Below, piece after piece: positions 7,251 to 16,229 of a DNA stretch of 35,443 nucleotides. The notes under the pieces were generated by a model. It was given only the letters and a program-made list of their open reading frames with translations, made no database searches and had not been told where the DNA came from. The position numbers and the translations under genes are program-made. The stretch spans positions 1 to 35,443 of the forward strand of contig NZ_FXYF01000027.1 in the NCBI RefSeq assembly GCF_900184945.1, read 5' to 3'. Positions within the stretch are counted from its first letter, which is position 1. Every line of letters starts with the position of its first letter. This stretch comes from Antarctobacter aquimaris (lineage in GTDB: Bacteria > Pseudomonadota > Alphaproteobacteria > Rhodobacterales > Rhodobacteraceae).

Positions 7251-8135
7251 TTATCCTTGCCAGCTGCCAGGCACCTCGGCGCCGAAGCGCGCCTGGCAAA
7301 AGGCGTATTGCGGTGCAAGCTGGCGAAGAAAAGCGGCGCGGGCCTCGGCGGGCAGGTCGGTGGTGATCTCGGTCCGGTTCAGCCGCGTCGCAGTATCGGC
7401 AGCGATGTAAGGCACGTCGACGAAGCTGCACAGCCTGCGCAACGTCTCTGGGTCCGTCAGCGCCTCGGTGAACAGGTACAGCCGGTCCTGCGGGTCGAAA
7501 CAGGTGTCCAGCGCGGTCACGGTGGCGCAGTAGTCGCCGCGCGCCATGACCGGGGCCGTCTCCAGCGCACGCGGCCAGGCGGCGGCGGCATCCTCGATCA
7601 GGGTCTGCTGCTGCATGTGGCGCAGGTGCGACCACAGCCTTTCGACCGGGTCGCGCATCACGAACAGCACCTTGACCCGCAGGCCCTGCGCCTCGCAAAA
7701 GGCGCGCATCCAGGCGAAGCCTTCGGCCCCCATGGCGGAATAGGCCGGGGTGGTGTCGCACAGCACCCGCGTGTCCGGCCCGGAAATCCGCGCGAAATGG
7801 CCGAAATAGGCGTCGTCGTCATAGATCATCTGCACCCGGTCCACGGCCGCGCGCACCACGGCCGTGTCGCGCAGGGTGGCGACCGGGTCATCGCCCTGCG
7901 ACAGGTACAGCCCCAGCCGCCGCACGGCGAGCAGGTCCATGTCGCTGAGCGCGTTCCGGGCAAAGCGGCGGTTGAAGAAATGCAGCTCTTTCAGCGGCGA
8001 GGCGGCAACCCCCGGCAGCCGGCTCAGGTGGTCGTGCAGCCAGCTGGTGGCGCATTTGGTGCCGCCGACGCAGATCAGGCAGGTCTTGCCCGCGAGTTCC
8101 GGATAGCGCCTCAGGGTCGAGAAGTCGCTGTCCAT
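7251..8135 (-). CDS. Sulfotransferase family protein (PAPS-dependent)
   Basis: Family members transfer sulfate from 3'-phosphoadenosine 5'-phosphosulfate to a hydroxyl or amine of a carbohydrate or small molecule. The 294-residue protein shows the 5'-phosphosulfate loop as CVGGTKCATSWLHDHL (residues about 22-37). The 3'-phosphate motif appears as KVLFVMRDPVERLWSHLRHM, with the conserved Arg and Ser. A PLKELHFFNRRF segment is typical of bacterial sulfotransferases near the substrate pocket. No signal peptide or transmembrane segment is visible, so it is probably cytosolic. The start MDSDFS is preferred over an upstream in-frame ATG because AAGGGG precedes it. Neighbours do not show the substrate; a cell-surface sugar is one possibility. 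Confidence 0.85.
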   Translation of the reverse strand: MDSDFSTLRRYPELAGKTCLICVGGTKCATSWLHDHLSRLPGVAASPLKELHFFNRRFARNALSDMDLLAVRRLGLYLSQGDDPVATLRDTAVVRAAVDRVQMIYDDDAYFGHFARISGPDTRVLCDTTPAYSAMGAEGFAWMRAFCEAQGLRVKVLFVMRDPVERLWSHLRHMQQQTLIEDAAAAWPRALETAPVMARGDYCATVTALDTCFDPQDRLYLFTEALTDPETLRRLCSFVDVPYIAADTATRLNRTEITTDLPAEARAAFLRQLAPQYAFCQARFGAEVPGSWQG

Positions 8136-8361
8136 CACGCGCCCCTTGCAGCGATCCACATGGGGAGAGGCTGCCACAGCGGGCGGCTGCGCTCAAGCGG
8201 CGCAGGCAGGGTGCAAACCGCTGAGATCGCTGGGAAAAGGCAAGGCGCGCGTGCGCAAGCCATTGATTTTGTTGGAGTGGCCGCCGGGCCACAGGCGGAC
8301 GGCCGGTCTTGAACCCGCCCCCGCGCCCGCTATGATCCCGGCCAACGTCCAGGGGGGACAC

Positions 8362-8793
8362 ATGCCCGGCACCATCCATCTGCTGAAACTCAGCGCAGGC
8401 ACCGAAAGCGTCGAGGAGCTGACCGGCTGGCAGGCCAGCCGCGCCGCGCAGGGCCCTGACGGGCTGGCGCGCCATGTCACCCGGATGTGGCCCCGGCGCG
8501 AGGCCGAGGTGCTGAACGGCGGCTCGATCTACTGGGTGATCAAGGGTCTGATCCAGTGCCGCCAGCGGCTGCTGCGGCTCGATCCCGTGACCGGGGCGGA
8601 CGGCATCGCGCGCTGCGCGCTGGTGCTGAACCCGGTGCTGGTGCGCACCGCCCCGGCGCCCAAGCGCGCCTTTCAGGGCTGGCGCTACCTGAACCCCGGC
8701 GATGCCCCGCCGGACCTGCCGAAATCGCGCGCCAGCGAAGACGCCCTGCCGCCCGAACTGGCCGGGATGCTGGCCGACATCGGCGTGCTGTGA
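8362..8793 (+). CDS. DUF1489 family protein
   Basis: This 143-residue protein, MPGTIHLLKLSAGTESVEEL at the start, matches the alphaproteobacterial DUF1489 family as I remember it. It has an N-terminal HLLKLSAGTESVEELTGW, a central YWVIKGLIQCRQRLLRL and a C-terminal WRYLNPGDAPPDL. The function is unknown; it is a soluble protein with no signal peptide. The ATG follows AGGGGGG with a short spacer, which decides against the longer frame open to 8146. It stands alone between a divergent sulfotransferase and a gene for an exported protein. Confidence 0.75.
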   Translation: MPGTIHLLKLSAGTESVEELTGWQASRAAQGPDGLARHVTRMWPRREAEVLNGGSIYWVIKGLIQCRQRLLRLDPVTGADGIARCALVLNPVLVRTAPAPKRAFQGWRYLNPGDAPPDLPKSRASEDALPPELAGMLADIGVL

Positions 8794-8870
8794 ACTTGGC
8801 CTGGATCAAGGCCGGCGGACGCGCCGCGCTCTAGGATCAGCCGGATGACACCGTTCAAAGGGAGGATCCC

Positions 8871-9251
8871 ATGAAACGCCTTGCCCTCGCCCTGATGTTC
8901 GCCCTGGGCGCGCCGATGGCCTATGCCGACCAGTTGATCGGTGCCTATGTCGCCTACATCGGCCAGCAGGATCTGTACAATTCGCGGGGCGCGCGGCTGA
9001 CCGAGCCGTGGCAGGTGCTGCGGCAGGACCGCGCCAATTACCACCGCTTCGGCATCTCGCAGCCGGGTGACGAATGGGATCCGTTCTTTGGCGAGATCGA
9101 CAATCGCGCCGCGATGGAACGCTGGATCATGAACGGCTACATCGAGCCGAACGCCAGCCGCATCCTGATGCAGGGCGGGGCGACGGTGTTCGTGCGGATC
9201 TATGGCTCGAACGGCTGGGGCCAGCGGATCGAGGTCACGGTCACCAACTAG
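8871..9251 (+). CDS. Small exported protein of unknown function
   Basis: This 126-residue protein has a clear Sec signal peptide, MKRLALALMFALGAPMAYA, with probable cleavage before DQLIG. The mature part is about 107 residues, moderately aromatic, without cysteines or a recognisable motif. It begins QLIGAYVAYIGQQDLYNSRG and ends in a short beta-like RIYGSNGWGQRIEVTVTN. GGGAGGAT precedes the ATG. It is predicted periplasmic. It is convergent with the YdcF-like gene, 7 bases away. I do not recognise a family. Confidence 0.7.
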   Translation: MKRLALALMFALGAPMAYADQLIGAYVAYIGQQDLYNSRGARLTEPWQVLRQDRANYHRFGISQPGDEWDPFFGEIDNRAAMERWIMNGYIEPNASRILMQGGATVFVRIYGSNGWGQRIEVTVTN

Positions 9252-9258
9252 GCGCGTC

Positions 9259-9750
9259 TCAGCGCCCTGCCCCGCGCGCCCAGTACCAGGCCAGCGCCAG
9301 CGCCTCACGCAGCCAGGCGCGGGCCACCCGCCACATGGGCGCGCCTGTCAGGCGCGGGCAGGACACCCGCGCCCGCAGCCCGGCCCGCCGCGCCACCAGA
9401 CGCGCGCGGGCGGCGTGATAGCGGTCTGTCACGATCACCACCTCCGTCGCGCCCAGCGCCGCCAGGATGGGCAAGGACAGGCGGATGTTGTCCTGGGTCG
9501 TGAGGGCGGCGGTCTCCCTGTATAGCGCCGTCGCTGGAATGCCCTCGGCGCGGCAGACCTGGGCCATGACCTCGGCCTCGGACGGCGGATAGGTGTGGAC
9601 ACCGCCGGTCAGCACCAGCGCGCGCACCTGCCCGGCGTGCCACAGCCCTGCGGCGTGCCGCGCCCGCCGCTCCAGCGCCGGAGAGGGCACGCCCCCCGGC
9701 CGGACCGCCGCCCCCAGCACCAGTGCCACCGGTTTGTCCCTTTCCGTCAT
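9259..9750 (-). CDS. YdcF/SanA-like DUF218 protein
   Basis: This 163-residue protein has the DUF218 core: an N-terminal ALVLGAAVRPGGVPSPALERR, then ALVLTGGVHTYPPSEAEVM, the central TTQDNIRLSLPILAALGA and VVIVTDRYHAARARLVARR. Such proteins have a Rossmann-like fold, and some relatives act at the envelope (SanA, ElyC) while others are soluble. Here no membrane segment precedes the domain. The start MTERDKP is chosen at 9750; the frame runs open far upstream only because of the high GC. The biochemical role is unknown. Confidence 0.8.
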   Translation of the reverse strand: MTERDKPVALVLGAAVRPGGVPSPALERRARHAAGLWHAGQVRALVLTGGVHTYPPSEAEVMAQVCRAEGIPATALYRETAALTTQDNIRLSLPILAALGATEVVIVTDRYHAARARLVARRAGLRARVSCPRLTGAPMWRVARAWLREALALAWYWARGAGR

Positions 9751-9849
9751 GCGCCACAGATATGCACAACCGGTGTGCAAGGCACAGTCCCCTCTGGCAT
9801 TCCCGCGCCGGGTGATTAGATTTTCGCCAAGCGAGAAGGGAACCGAGAC

Positions 9850-10710
9850 ATGACCGAAGAGTACACCCCGCCAAAGACCTGGACCTGGGACAGCGAGAAC
9901 GGCGGCCGCTGGGGTTCGCTCAACCGCCCGATTGCCGGGGCGACGCATGAGCAGGCGCTGCCGGTGGGCAAGCACCCGTTCCAGCTGTATTCGCAGGGCA
10001 CGCCGAACGGCGTCAAGGTGACGATCCTGCTGGAGGAATTGCTGGCCGCCGGGTTTGACGCGGAATACGACGCTTGGCTGATCCGCATCGGCAACGGGGA
10101 CCAGTTCGGCAGCGGGTTCGTCGCCATCAACCCGAACTCGAAGATCCCCGCGCTGGTCGACCGCTCCGGCCCCGCGCCGATTCGCGTGTTCGAATCCGGT
10201 GCAATCCTGATGCACCTGGCGGAAAAGTTCGACGCCTTCCTCGGTCCGCGTGAGAAGCGCGCCGAGATGCTGTCCTGGCTGTTCTGGCAGATGGGCAGCG
10301 CGCCCTACCTCGGCGGCGGCTTTGGCCATTTCTACGCCTATGCGCCGACCAAGATGAAATACCCGATCGACCGCTACACCATGGAGGTCAAGCGCCAGCT
10401 GGACGTGCTGGACAGGCACCTGGCGCAGAGCCGTTTCATGACCGGCGCGGACTATACCATCGCCGACATGGCGATCTGGCCCTGGTACGGCCGCACCGTT
10501 CACGGCCAGTCCTACGACGCGGGCGTTTTCCTGGACGTGGGCAGCTACAAGAACGTGATCCGCTGGGCGGACGAGATCCTGGACCGCCCCGCCGTGCAGC
10601 GCGGCCGCATGGTCAACCGCACCTCGGGCGAGCCGCACGAGCAGCTGTGGGAACGCCACGACGCCAGCGATTTCGACACCAAGACGCAGGACAAGGTGGC
10701 GGCCGAATAG
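9850..10710 (+). CDS. yghU: YghU-like glutathione S-transferase / disulfide-bond oxidoreductase
   Basis: This 286-residue cytosolic protein matches the YghU branch of glutathione transferases, which reduce organic peroxides or disulfides using glutathione. It has the long N-terminal extension (YTPPKTWTWDSENGGRWGSL) typical of YghU before the thioredoxin-like domain. That domain has FQLYSQGTPNGVKVTILLEE, the cis-Pro segment NPNSKIPALVD and FESGAILMHLAEKF. The all-helical C-terminal domain follows, with MTGADYTIADMAIWPWYGR. The ATG is preceded by GAAGGGA. The gene starts 99 bases from the divergent YdcF-like gene. The assignment rests on the N-terminal extension and overall length. Confidence 0.88.
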   Translation: MTEEYTPPKTWTWDSENGGRWGSLNRPIAGATHEQALPVGKHPFQLYSQGTPNGVKVTILLEELLAAGFDAEYDAWLIRIGNGDQFGSGFVAINPNSKIPALVDRSGPAPIRVFESGAILMHLAEKFDAFLGPREKRAEMLSWLFWQMGSAPYLGGGFGHFYAYAPTKMKYPIDRYTMEVKRQLDVLDRHLAQSRFMTGADYTIADMAIWPWYGRTVHGQSYDAGVFLDVGSYKNVIRWADEILDRPAVQRGRMVNRTSGEPHEQLWERHDASDFDTKTQDKVAAE

Positions 10711-10729
10711 GGCGCCGTTCCGGCCCCGG

Positions 10730-10756
10730 TGGGCGGCGCGAATGTGGTGCCGCCCA
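10730..10756 (+). terminator. Possible hairpin terminator after the yghU-like gene
   Basis: TGGGCGGC (10730..10737) and GCCGCCCA (10749..10756) form a perfect 8-bp stem with an 11-base loop, 20 bases after the stop. The following T-run is weak (TTGG), so termination is uncertain. Confidence 0.35.
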
Positions 10757-10790
10757 TTGGCCCGCGCGGATCGCGGCCTAGCTAAGGCCG

Positions 10791-12134
10791 ATGTCACACC
10801 CGGATGATAAACGCGGCCTTGCCGTGCCCTCCTCGCGCCTTGCCCGTGCCACGCGGCTGGGCGGGCTGACCACCTCGCTGGTCGGGCGGATGGCGGCGGG
10901 GGCGGCGCGCGAGCTTGCCTCGGGCCGCCGGCCCGACGCGCGGGCGCTGCTGCTGACCCCCGACAACGCGCGGCGCCTGACGGCGGAACTGGCGCGGATG
11001 CGCGGCGCGGCGATGAAGATGGGGCAGCTGCTGTCGATGGAATCGTCGGACCTGCTGCCACCGGAACTGGCGCAGATCCTGGGCCAGCTGAGGCAGGACG
11101 CGCATGTCATGCCGCCGAAACAGCTGAAATCGGTGCTGACCGAGGCCTATGGCGACGGCTTTCAGCGCCTGTTCCAGCGGTTCGACCCGCGCCCCATCGC
11201 CGCCGCCTCGATCGGGCAGGTGCATCGCGCGGTGGCGCGGGACGGCCGCGACCTCGCGCTCAAGATCCAGTACCCCGGCATCCGCCGCGCCATCGACGCC
11301 GATGTCGCCAACCTGGGCACGCTGTTGCGGCTGTCCGGGCTGATCCCGCGCGGCATTGACCTGGCCCCGCTGCTGGACGAGGCGCGGCGGCAGTTGCACG
11401 AAGAGGCCGATTATCTCCGCGAGGCGGAGCAGCTGCGCCATTTCGCGGGGCTGATCGGCGCGGACCCCGACCTGCGCCTGCCCCGCCCGCATGACGACCT
11501 GTCGACCGAGACGGTGCTGGCGATGGATTTCATGCCCGGGCACGCGCTCGAGAGCCTCGACGAGACCCCGCAAGCGCAGCGTGACGCCATGGTGACGCGC
11601 CTCTTTGCGCTGTTCCTGCGCGAGCTGTTCGACTGGCGGCATGTCCAGACCGACCCGAACTTTGCCAACTACCGCGTGACGCCCGATGGCGCTGCGCTGA
11701 TCCTGCTGGATTTCGGCGCCGCCCGCACCTTTGCCCCCGAGGGGGTGGAGCGCTTTCACCGCCTGATGCAGGCGAGCGTGGCGGGAGATGAGGCGATGAT
11801 CCGCGCCTCCCTGCTGGAGATCGGCTTTGTCCGGGTGGACACGCCGCCCGACCAGATCGCCACGATCCTGCGCATGGTGGCCCGCCTGCGCCCCGCCCTG
11901 ACCGCGCCAGACGGTGTCGATTTCGGCGACACCCGCCTGCTGGAGGACCTGCGCCGCGAAGGGCAGCGCCTGGGGATGGAGCAGGGGTATGCCGAGGTGC
12001 CGCCGATGGACGCGCTGTATCTTCAGCGCAAGGTGGCCGGGCTGGTGCTGCTGGCCACCCGGCTGCGCGCGCGCGTGCCGGTGGCCGCGTTGCTGGCACC
12101 CTACATGGAGGCCCCGGCGCGGCAGTCGGCCTGA
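10791..12134 (+). CDS. ABC1/UbiB (AarF-like) atypical kinase family protein
   Basis: The family supports ubiquinone biosynthesis or related lipid metabolism as an atypical protein-kinase-like ATPase. The 447-residue protein shows the diagnostic KxGQ motif in AAMKMGQLLSM (K76-Q79), an Ala-rich loop AAASIGQVHRA in place of the Gly-rich loop, and a nucleotide-binding lysine in LALKIQYPG. It also has EEADYLREAEQL, the catalytic-type segment VQTDPNFANY and the metal-binding LLDFGAAR. It has no C-terminal membrane helices like those of E. coli UbiB, so it is closer to soluble ADCK/COQ8-like proteins. The start lacks a strong ribosome binding site. The exact substrate is unknown, and a second ABC1 gene may serve as the true UbiB. 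Confidence 0.85.
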   Translation: MSHPDDKRGLAVPSSRLARATRLGGLTTSLVGRMAAGAARELASGRRPDARALLLTPDNARRLTAELARMRGAAMKMGQLLSMESSDLLPPELAQILGQLRQDAHVMPPKQLKSVLTEAYGDGFQRLFQRFDPRPIAAASIGQVHRAVARDGRDLALKIQYPGIRRAIDADVANLGTLLRLSGLIPRGIDLAPLLDEARRQLHEEADYLREAEQLRHFAGLIGADPDLRLPRPHDDLSTETVLAMDFMPGHALESLDETPQAQRDAMVTRLFALFLRELFDWRHVQTDPNFANYRVTPDGAALILLDFGAARTFAPEGVERFHRLMQASVAGDEAMIRASLLEIGFVRVDTPPDQIATILRMVARLRPALTAPDGVDFGDTRLLEDLRREGQRLGMEQGYAEVPPMDALYLQRKVAGLVLLATRLRARVPVAALLAPYMEAPARQSA

Positions 12135-12138
12135 TGGC

Positions 12139-12561
12139 TCAGACCTTGGTGAACTCCATGCGGTAGATCACCTCCTCGCCGGTCAGCGGGTCGATGTTGC
12201 GCGCCCCGCTGATCACCAGCCGGTCCCCCTCCAGCGTGAAGGGGCGCGCGAGATCGATCTGCCAGTCCGGGTTCCAGGCCGCCTCGACGTGGTGAATGAC
12301 CCGGTCCTCCTCCAGCGTGTAGGTGGCGACATAGGCCAGCATGGTGTCGAACAGCTGCGCCTTGTCCCCGGCGCTCAGCGGCGCGCCGGTGCCCGGGGGC
12401 CGGTCGCGGCGGAACACCGTCGCCATCATCCGCCCGTCGGCGTGGTAGGCGATGTAGCCGATGGGCGCGGGCCCCAGCACATCTTCGACGACGCCGGTGG
12501 CCACCACCTCGCGCGTCCAGGCGTGCATCCGCCACGATCCGATCAAGGCACCTGTGTCCAT
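12139..12561 (-). CDS. Lipocalin-like domain protein
   Basis: This 140-residue protein has the bacterial lipocalin-like pattern: LIGSWRMHAWTREVV at the start, GYIAYHADGRMMATVFRRDR (the 'G-x-I-x-Y-x-x-D-G-R-M' signature), the central YTLEEDRVIHHVEAAWNPDW and a final ITGxRN-like segment, VISGARNIDPLTGEE. These proteins form a small beta barrel thought to bind a hydrophobic ligand; the ligand is unknown. There is no signal peptide. It is convergent with the ABC1 gene, 4 bases away. A GGGGGAGA upstream of the ATG supports the start. Confidence 0.75.
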   Translation of the reverse strand: MDTGALIGSWRMHAWTREVVATGVVEDVLGPAPIGYIAYHADGRMMATVFRRDRPPGTGAPLSAGDKAQLFDTMLAYVATYTLEEDRVIHHVEAAWNPDWQIDLARPFTLEGDRLVISGARNIDPLTGEEVIYRMEFTKV

Positions 12562-12625
12562 GACTGTCTCCCCCGTTCTTTGCCGACAGAGGGTACACGC
12601 CGGGGGACACTTGCCAAAGCGGAGT

Positions 12626-13318
12626 CTAGACCCCCAGGCGGCTTTCCAGCGCGCGCAGCGTTGCGCGCTCACCCTCACTCAGCGGCGCGAGGCGCGACTT
12701 GAACAGCGTCGCCTGGCTGCGCAGCACCGGCTCTTCGGCCAGCACCTTGAGGTGGTTGGCGCGCAGCGTCTCGCCGCTGGAGGTGATGTCGGCGATGGCC
12801 TCGGCGGTCAGGTTCTTCACCGTGCCCTCGGTCGCGCCCTGGCTGTCGACCAGCTGGTAGTCGGACACGCCACCGCTGTGCAGGTAGGCGCGCACCAGCC
12901 GGTGATACTTGGTCGCGATCCGCATGCGAAAGCCGTGCCGCGCCCGGAACGCCGCCGCCGCCGCATCGAGATCGTCCAGCGTGTCGACATCGACCCAGCA
13001 GGACGGCACCGCGACGATCAGGTCGGCGTGGCCAAAACCCAGCTCGGCCAGCGGGGCGACCTTCTGGTCCCACTGCACCAGCTTTTCACGCACCAGGTCG
13101 GTGCCGGTGACGCCCAGGTGAATGCGCCCGGCGGCCAGCTCGCGCGGGATTTCCCCGGCGCTCAGCAGCACCAGTTCGACGCCCTCGACGCCGGTCACCG
13201 CGCCGGAATACTCGCGCTCGGACCCGCTGCGGCTGAGGCCGATACCGCGCGCGCCGAACCAGTCAAAGGTCTTGTCCATCAGCCGGCCCTTGGAGGGCAC
13301 GCCCAGCTTGATGCTCAT
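12626..13318 (-). CDS. hisG: ATP phosphoribosyltransferase, short form catalytic subunit
   Basis: HisG catalyses the first step of histidine synthesis, joining ATP and PRPP. At 230 residues this is the short form, which lacks the C-terminal regulatory domain and needs HisZ. The N-terminus (KLGVPSKGRLMDKTFDWF), LHLGVTGTDLV-like IHLGVTGTDLVREK, and the PRPP-binding loop ADITSSGETLRANHLKVL are all present. It is the last gene of hisS-hisZ-hisG; its ATG overlaps the hisZ stop as ATGA, so the two subunits are probably translated in a coupled way. Confidence 0.95.
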   Translation of the reverse strand: MSIKLGVPSKGRLMDKTFDWFGARGIGLSRSGSEREYSGAVTGVEGVELVLLSAGEIPRELAAGRIHLGVTGTDLVREKLVQWDQKVAPLAELGFGHADLIVAVPSCWVDVDTLDDLDAAAAAFRARHGFRMRIATKYHRLVRAYLHSGGVSDYQLVDSQGATEGTVKNLTAEAIADITSSGETLRANHLKVLAEEPVLRSQATLFKSRLAPLSEGERATLRALESRLGV

Positions 13319-14397
13319 GCGCCTGCCTCCAGGTCGACCAGCAGGCCGGGGCGGATCACGCCGCCCACCGCCGGGATCTCGCGTCCCTGGCCCAGCTGCC
13401 GGGTCAGCGCATCGTAACGCCCGCCCGAGGCCACCAGCGGCCAGTCGGCGCGGTGCGGCGCGGCAAAGCCGAACACGAAACCATCGTAGTATTCCATCGA
13501 GGTCCGCCCGAAATTGGCGTCGAACGCCAGCCGCCCGACGTCGATCCCGCGCGCCGTCAGCGCATCGCAGCGGGCGGCAAAATGGTCGACTGCCGGGCCG
13601 ATGGCGGGCAGGTCGACGGCGATGTCGCGCAGGTGTTCCAGCGCATGGGCGCAGGTCTCGGAGACCTTGACCAGCGCCTCGATCAGGTCGACCTGCGCGG
13701 GCGGCAGCGGCGGCTCTGCCGCGTCCGTCTTCAGCGCGGCGACCCGTGCGGCGACCTCGTCCTTGCCACGCAGGCCGATGACCGGCCCGGCCGCAGCCAT
13801 GGGATCGGCGGCGGACAGCAGCGCCACGCGGCTGGGCGGCACCGGCGCGCGGCCGGCGTAACGGTCCAGCAGCGCGCGAAAGCGGCGCGGCCGCCAGATG
13901 TGCCGCATCAGCGCCGCGCGCCGCGCCTCGCTGGCCTCCAGCCCCGCGACGGCGGCGATCAAGATGCCGATGTCGCCCACCATGGCGCGCAACCCGTAGG
14001 GCGCCAGCACCTCGGCAAAGCGGGCAAAGACCTCGGCGTCGGCCCCTGCCGGATCGGTCCGGTCAAACACCTCGTAGCCGACCTGGTGGTATTCCGAGGC
14101 GCGTTCCGGGTGCTCTTCCTGGCGGCGAAAGATCTCGCCGGCGTAGGTATAGCGCGCGGGTTCCGCCCCTTCGGCCATGTGCATCTGCACCACCGGCACG
14201 GTAAAGTCCGGGCGCAGCATGACCTCGCCGCGCACCGGGTCATGGGTGACATAGGCGCGGGTGCGGATGTCCTCGCCGTAGAGGTCCAGCAGGGTCTCGG
14301 CCGGCAGCAGCACGGGGCAGTCCACCGACTGCGCACCCGCCGCGACAAAGCCCGCCTTCAGCGTGGCCGCCTTTGCCTTGATCAGGGCAAGGCTCAT
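13315..14397 (-). CDS. hisZ: ATP phosphoribosyltransferase regulatory subunit
   Basis: HisZ is a catalytically inactive paralogue of histidyl-tRNA synthetase. It binds HisG in a hetero-octamer and confers histidine feedback. The 360-residue protein shows the class II synthetase fold: [15 protein letters not shown], a motif-2-like [20 protein letters not shown], and the C-terminal [15 protein letters not shown] with [13 protein letters not shown]. It lacks the anticodon-binding domain of HisS. The start at 14397 overlaps the hisS stop by ATGA. The order hisS-hisZ-hisG places the enzyme and its paralogue side by side, suggesting descent from a local duplication. Confidence 0.93.
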   Translation of the reverse strand: MSLALIKAKAATLKAGFVAAGAQSVDCPVLLPAETLLDLYGEDIRTRAYVTHDPVRGEVMLRPDFTVPVVQMHMAEGAEPARYTYAGEIFRRQEEHPERASEYHQVGYEVFDRTDPAGADAEVFARFAEVLAPYGLRAMVGDIGILIAAVAGLEASEARRAALMRHIWRPRRFRALLDRYAGRAPVPPSRVALLSAADPMAAAGPVIGLRGKDEVAARVAALKTDAAEPPLPPAQVDLIEALVKVSETCAHALEHLRDIAVDLPAIGPAVDHFAARCDALTARGIDVGRLAFDANFGRTSMEYYDGFVFGFAAPHRADWPLVASGGRYDALTRQLGQGREIPAVGGVIRPGLLVDLEAGA

Positions 14398-15890
14398 GCG
14401 TGCAGGTCCAGGATCTCGCGCACCTTGGCGACCAGGTCTTTGCGCGGCACCTCGTATTGCGAGGGGCGCTCCTTCCACTCTTCGAGGCTGGCGTCCTGCG
14501 CCAGTTTGGCACCCAGGATCAGGTCCTTGATCTGCACCACGCCCCGCGCTTTCTCGTCGGCGCCCTCGATGACGGCGGCGGGGCTTTCGCGCTTGTCGGC
14601 GTACTTCAGCTGGTTGCCGAAGTTCTTGGGGTTGCCGAGGTAGACCTCGGCGCGGATGCCGGCATTGCGCAGCTCTGCCACCATGGCCTGGTAGTCGGCC
14701 ATGCGCTCGCGGTCCATCACCGTCACCACCACGGGGCCGGGCACCTTGCCGCCGATGCGGCCCTTTTCGCGCAGTGCGGCCAGCAGCCGGTCGACGCCTA
14801 TGGACACGCCGGTCGCCGGGACGGCCTGCCCGGTGAAGCGTTTCACCAGGTCGTCATAGCGCCCGCCGCCCGCGACCGAGCCGAACTGCCGCTTGCGGCC
14901 CTTTTCGTCGAGGATTTCGAAGGTCAGTTCCGCCTCGAACACCGGCCCGGTGTAGTAGCCAAGGCCGCGCACGACGGAGGGGTCGATGACGATGCGGTCG
15001 GCGCCGTAGCCCTGCGCTTCCAAAAGTGCCGCGATCTCTTCCAGTTCCGCGACACCTTCGGCGCCCACCTGCGAGACGCCGATGGCCGCGCGCAGGTTGG
15101 CCAGCGTCTCGGAGGCCTCAAGCCGACCCGAAGTCAGGAAGGCCACGACCGGCTCGGCCTGCGCCTCCGACAGCCCCACACCGTCGATATAGGCGCCCGA
15201 AGCGTCCAGCCGCCCCTTGCCGAGCAGTTCGCGCACGCCCGCCTCGCCGACCTTGTCGAACTTGTCGATGGTGCGCAGGACGGCGTCGCGCTGGTCCTCG
15301 TCGGCCAGGCCCATGCACTCCAGCACCCCGTTCAAAACCTTGCGGTTGTTGACCCGCACCAGGTAGTCGCCGCGCGGAATGCCCACCTCTTCCAGCGTGT
15401 CCGCCAGCATGGCGCAGATCTCGGCATCCGCCGCGACGCTGGCCGCGCCCACGGTGTCGGCGTCGCACTGGTAGAACTGGCGGTAGCGTCCCGGCCCCGG
15501 CTTCTCATTGCGCCAGACAGGGCCCATGGCGTAGCGCCGGTAGGGCAGCGGCAGGTCGTTGCGATGCTGGGCATAGACCCGGGCCAGCGGCGCGGTCAGG
15601 TCGTAACGCAGCGCCAGCCAGTCGCCCGGCTTGGCCTCCCCCTCACCCTCGCCGGCCTCCTGCCAGGCAAAGACCCCCTCGTTCGGACGGTCGACATCGG
15701 GCAGGAACTTGCCCAGCGCCTCGACCGTCTCGACCGCGGCGCTTTCCAGCGCGTCGAAACCGTAGCGATGATAGACCCCGGCGATGGTCTGCAACATCTC
15801 CGCGCGCTCGGTCACCTCGGCGCCGAAATAGTCGCGGAACCCCTTGGGCGTCTGCGCCTTGGGGCGAGGGGCTTTCTTCTCTTTGGCCAT
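14394..15890 (-). CDS. hisS: Histidyl-tRNA synthetase
   Basis: This class II synthetase charges tRNA-His. The 498-residue protein has [12 protein letters not shown] at the start, motif 1 around [15 protein letters not shown], and [18 protein letters not shown]. Motif 2 is [20 protein letters not shown] and the histidine-specific segments are [17 protein letters not shown] and [13 protein letters not shown]. Motif 3 is [13 protein letters not shown], followed by the C-terminal anticodon-binding domain with [18 protein letters not shown]. The start [11 protein letters not shown] is chosen over the longer frame; the upstream sequence GGGGAAGACCC provides a moderate ribosome binding site. It leads the hisS-hisZ-hisG unit. 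Confidence 0.96.
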   Translation of the reverse strand: MAKEKKAPRPKAQTPKGFRDYFGAEVTERAEMLQTIAGVYHRYGFDALESAAVETVEALGKFLPDVDRPNEGVFAWQEAGEGEGEAKPGDWLALRYDLTAPLARVYAQHRNDLPLPYRRYAMGPVWRNEKPGPGRYRQFYQCDADTVGAASVAADAEICAMLADTLEEVGIPRGDYLVRVNNRKVLNGVLECMGLADEDQRDAVLRTIDKFDKVGEAGVRELLGKGRLDASGAYIDGVGLSEAQAEPVVAFLTSGRLEASETLANLRAAIGVSQVGAEGVAELEEIAALLEAQGYGADRIVIDPSVVRGLGYYTGPVFEAELTFEILDEKGRKRQFGSVAGGGRYDDLVKRFTGQAVPATGVSIGVDRLLAALREKGRIGGKVPGPVVVTVMDRERMADYQAMVAELRNAGIRAEVYLGNPKNFGNQLKYADKRESPAAVIEGADEKARGVVQIKDLILGAKLAQDASLEEWKERPSQYEVPRKDLVAKVREILDLHA

Positions 15891-16022
15891 GGGTCTTCCC
15901 CGGGTTGTCGGATCGCTCGCGCCCCCTCTATCCCGTCGCCGCAGGCGGGGCAAGCGACCCGCCTTGCAGCTTCTGCTTGGGACAAATACTCACGTCGCAA
16001 CGCCTGCCGCAGGAGCTGCCCG

Positions 16023-16229
16023 ATGACTGACAGAACCGACCTGATCGAAGAACGCCTTGCCCACGCGCTGCGGGCCCTCGACGACCTGTCCGAAACGGTC
16101 GCCCGGCAGGACCGCGAGATCGCCCGCCTGACCGCACGGGTCGAGATGCTGCTGATGCGCGAGGCCGAGCGTGAGGCCGAAGGTTCGGGCGGCGTGGTCC
16201 TCGGCAACGAAAGACCGCCGCATTATTAG
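16023..16229 (+). CDS. slyX: SlyX family protein
   Basis: This 68-residue protein is essentially one coiled coil (LIEERLAHALRALDDLSETV, then RQDREIARLTARVEMLL) followed by a short tail ending ERPPHY. The length, heptad pattern and C-terminal PPHY are typical of SlyX. The function is unknown; it is small and cytosolic. AGGAGCTGCCCG gives a good ribosome binding site. It is divergent from hisS. Confidence 0.88.
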   Translation: MTDRTDLIEERLAHALRALDDLSETVARQDREIARLTARVEMLLMREAEREAEGSGGVVLGNERPPHY

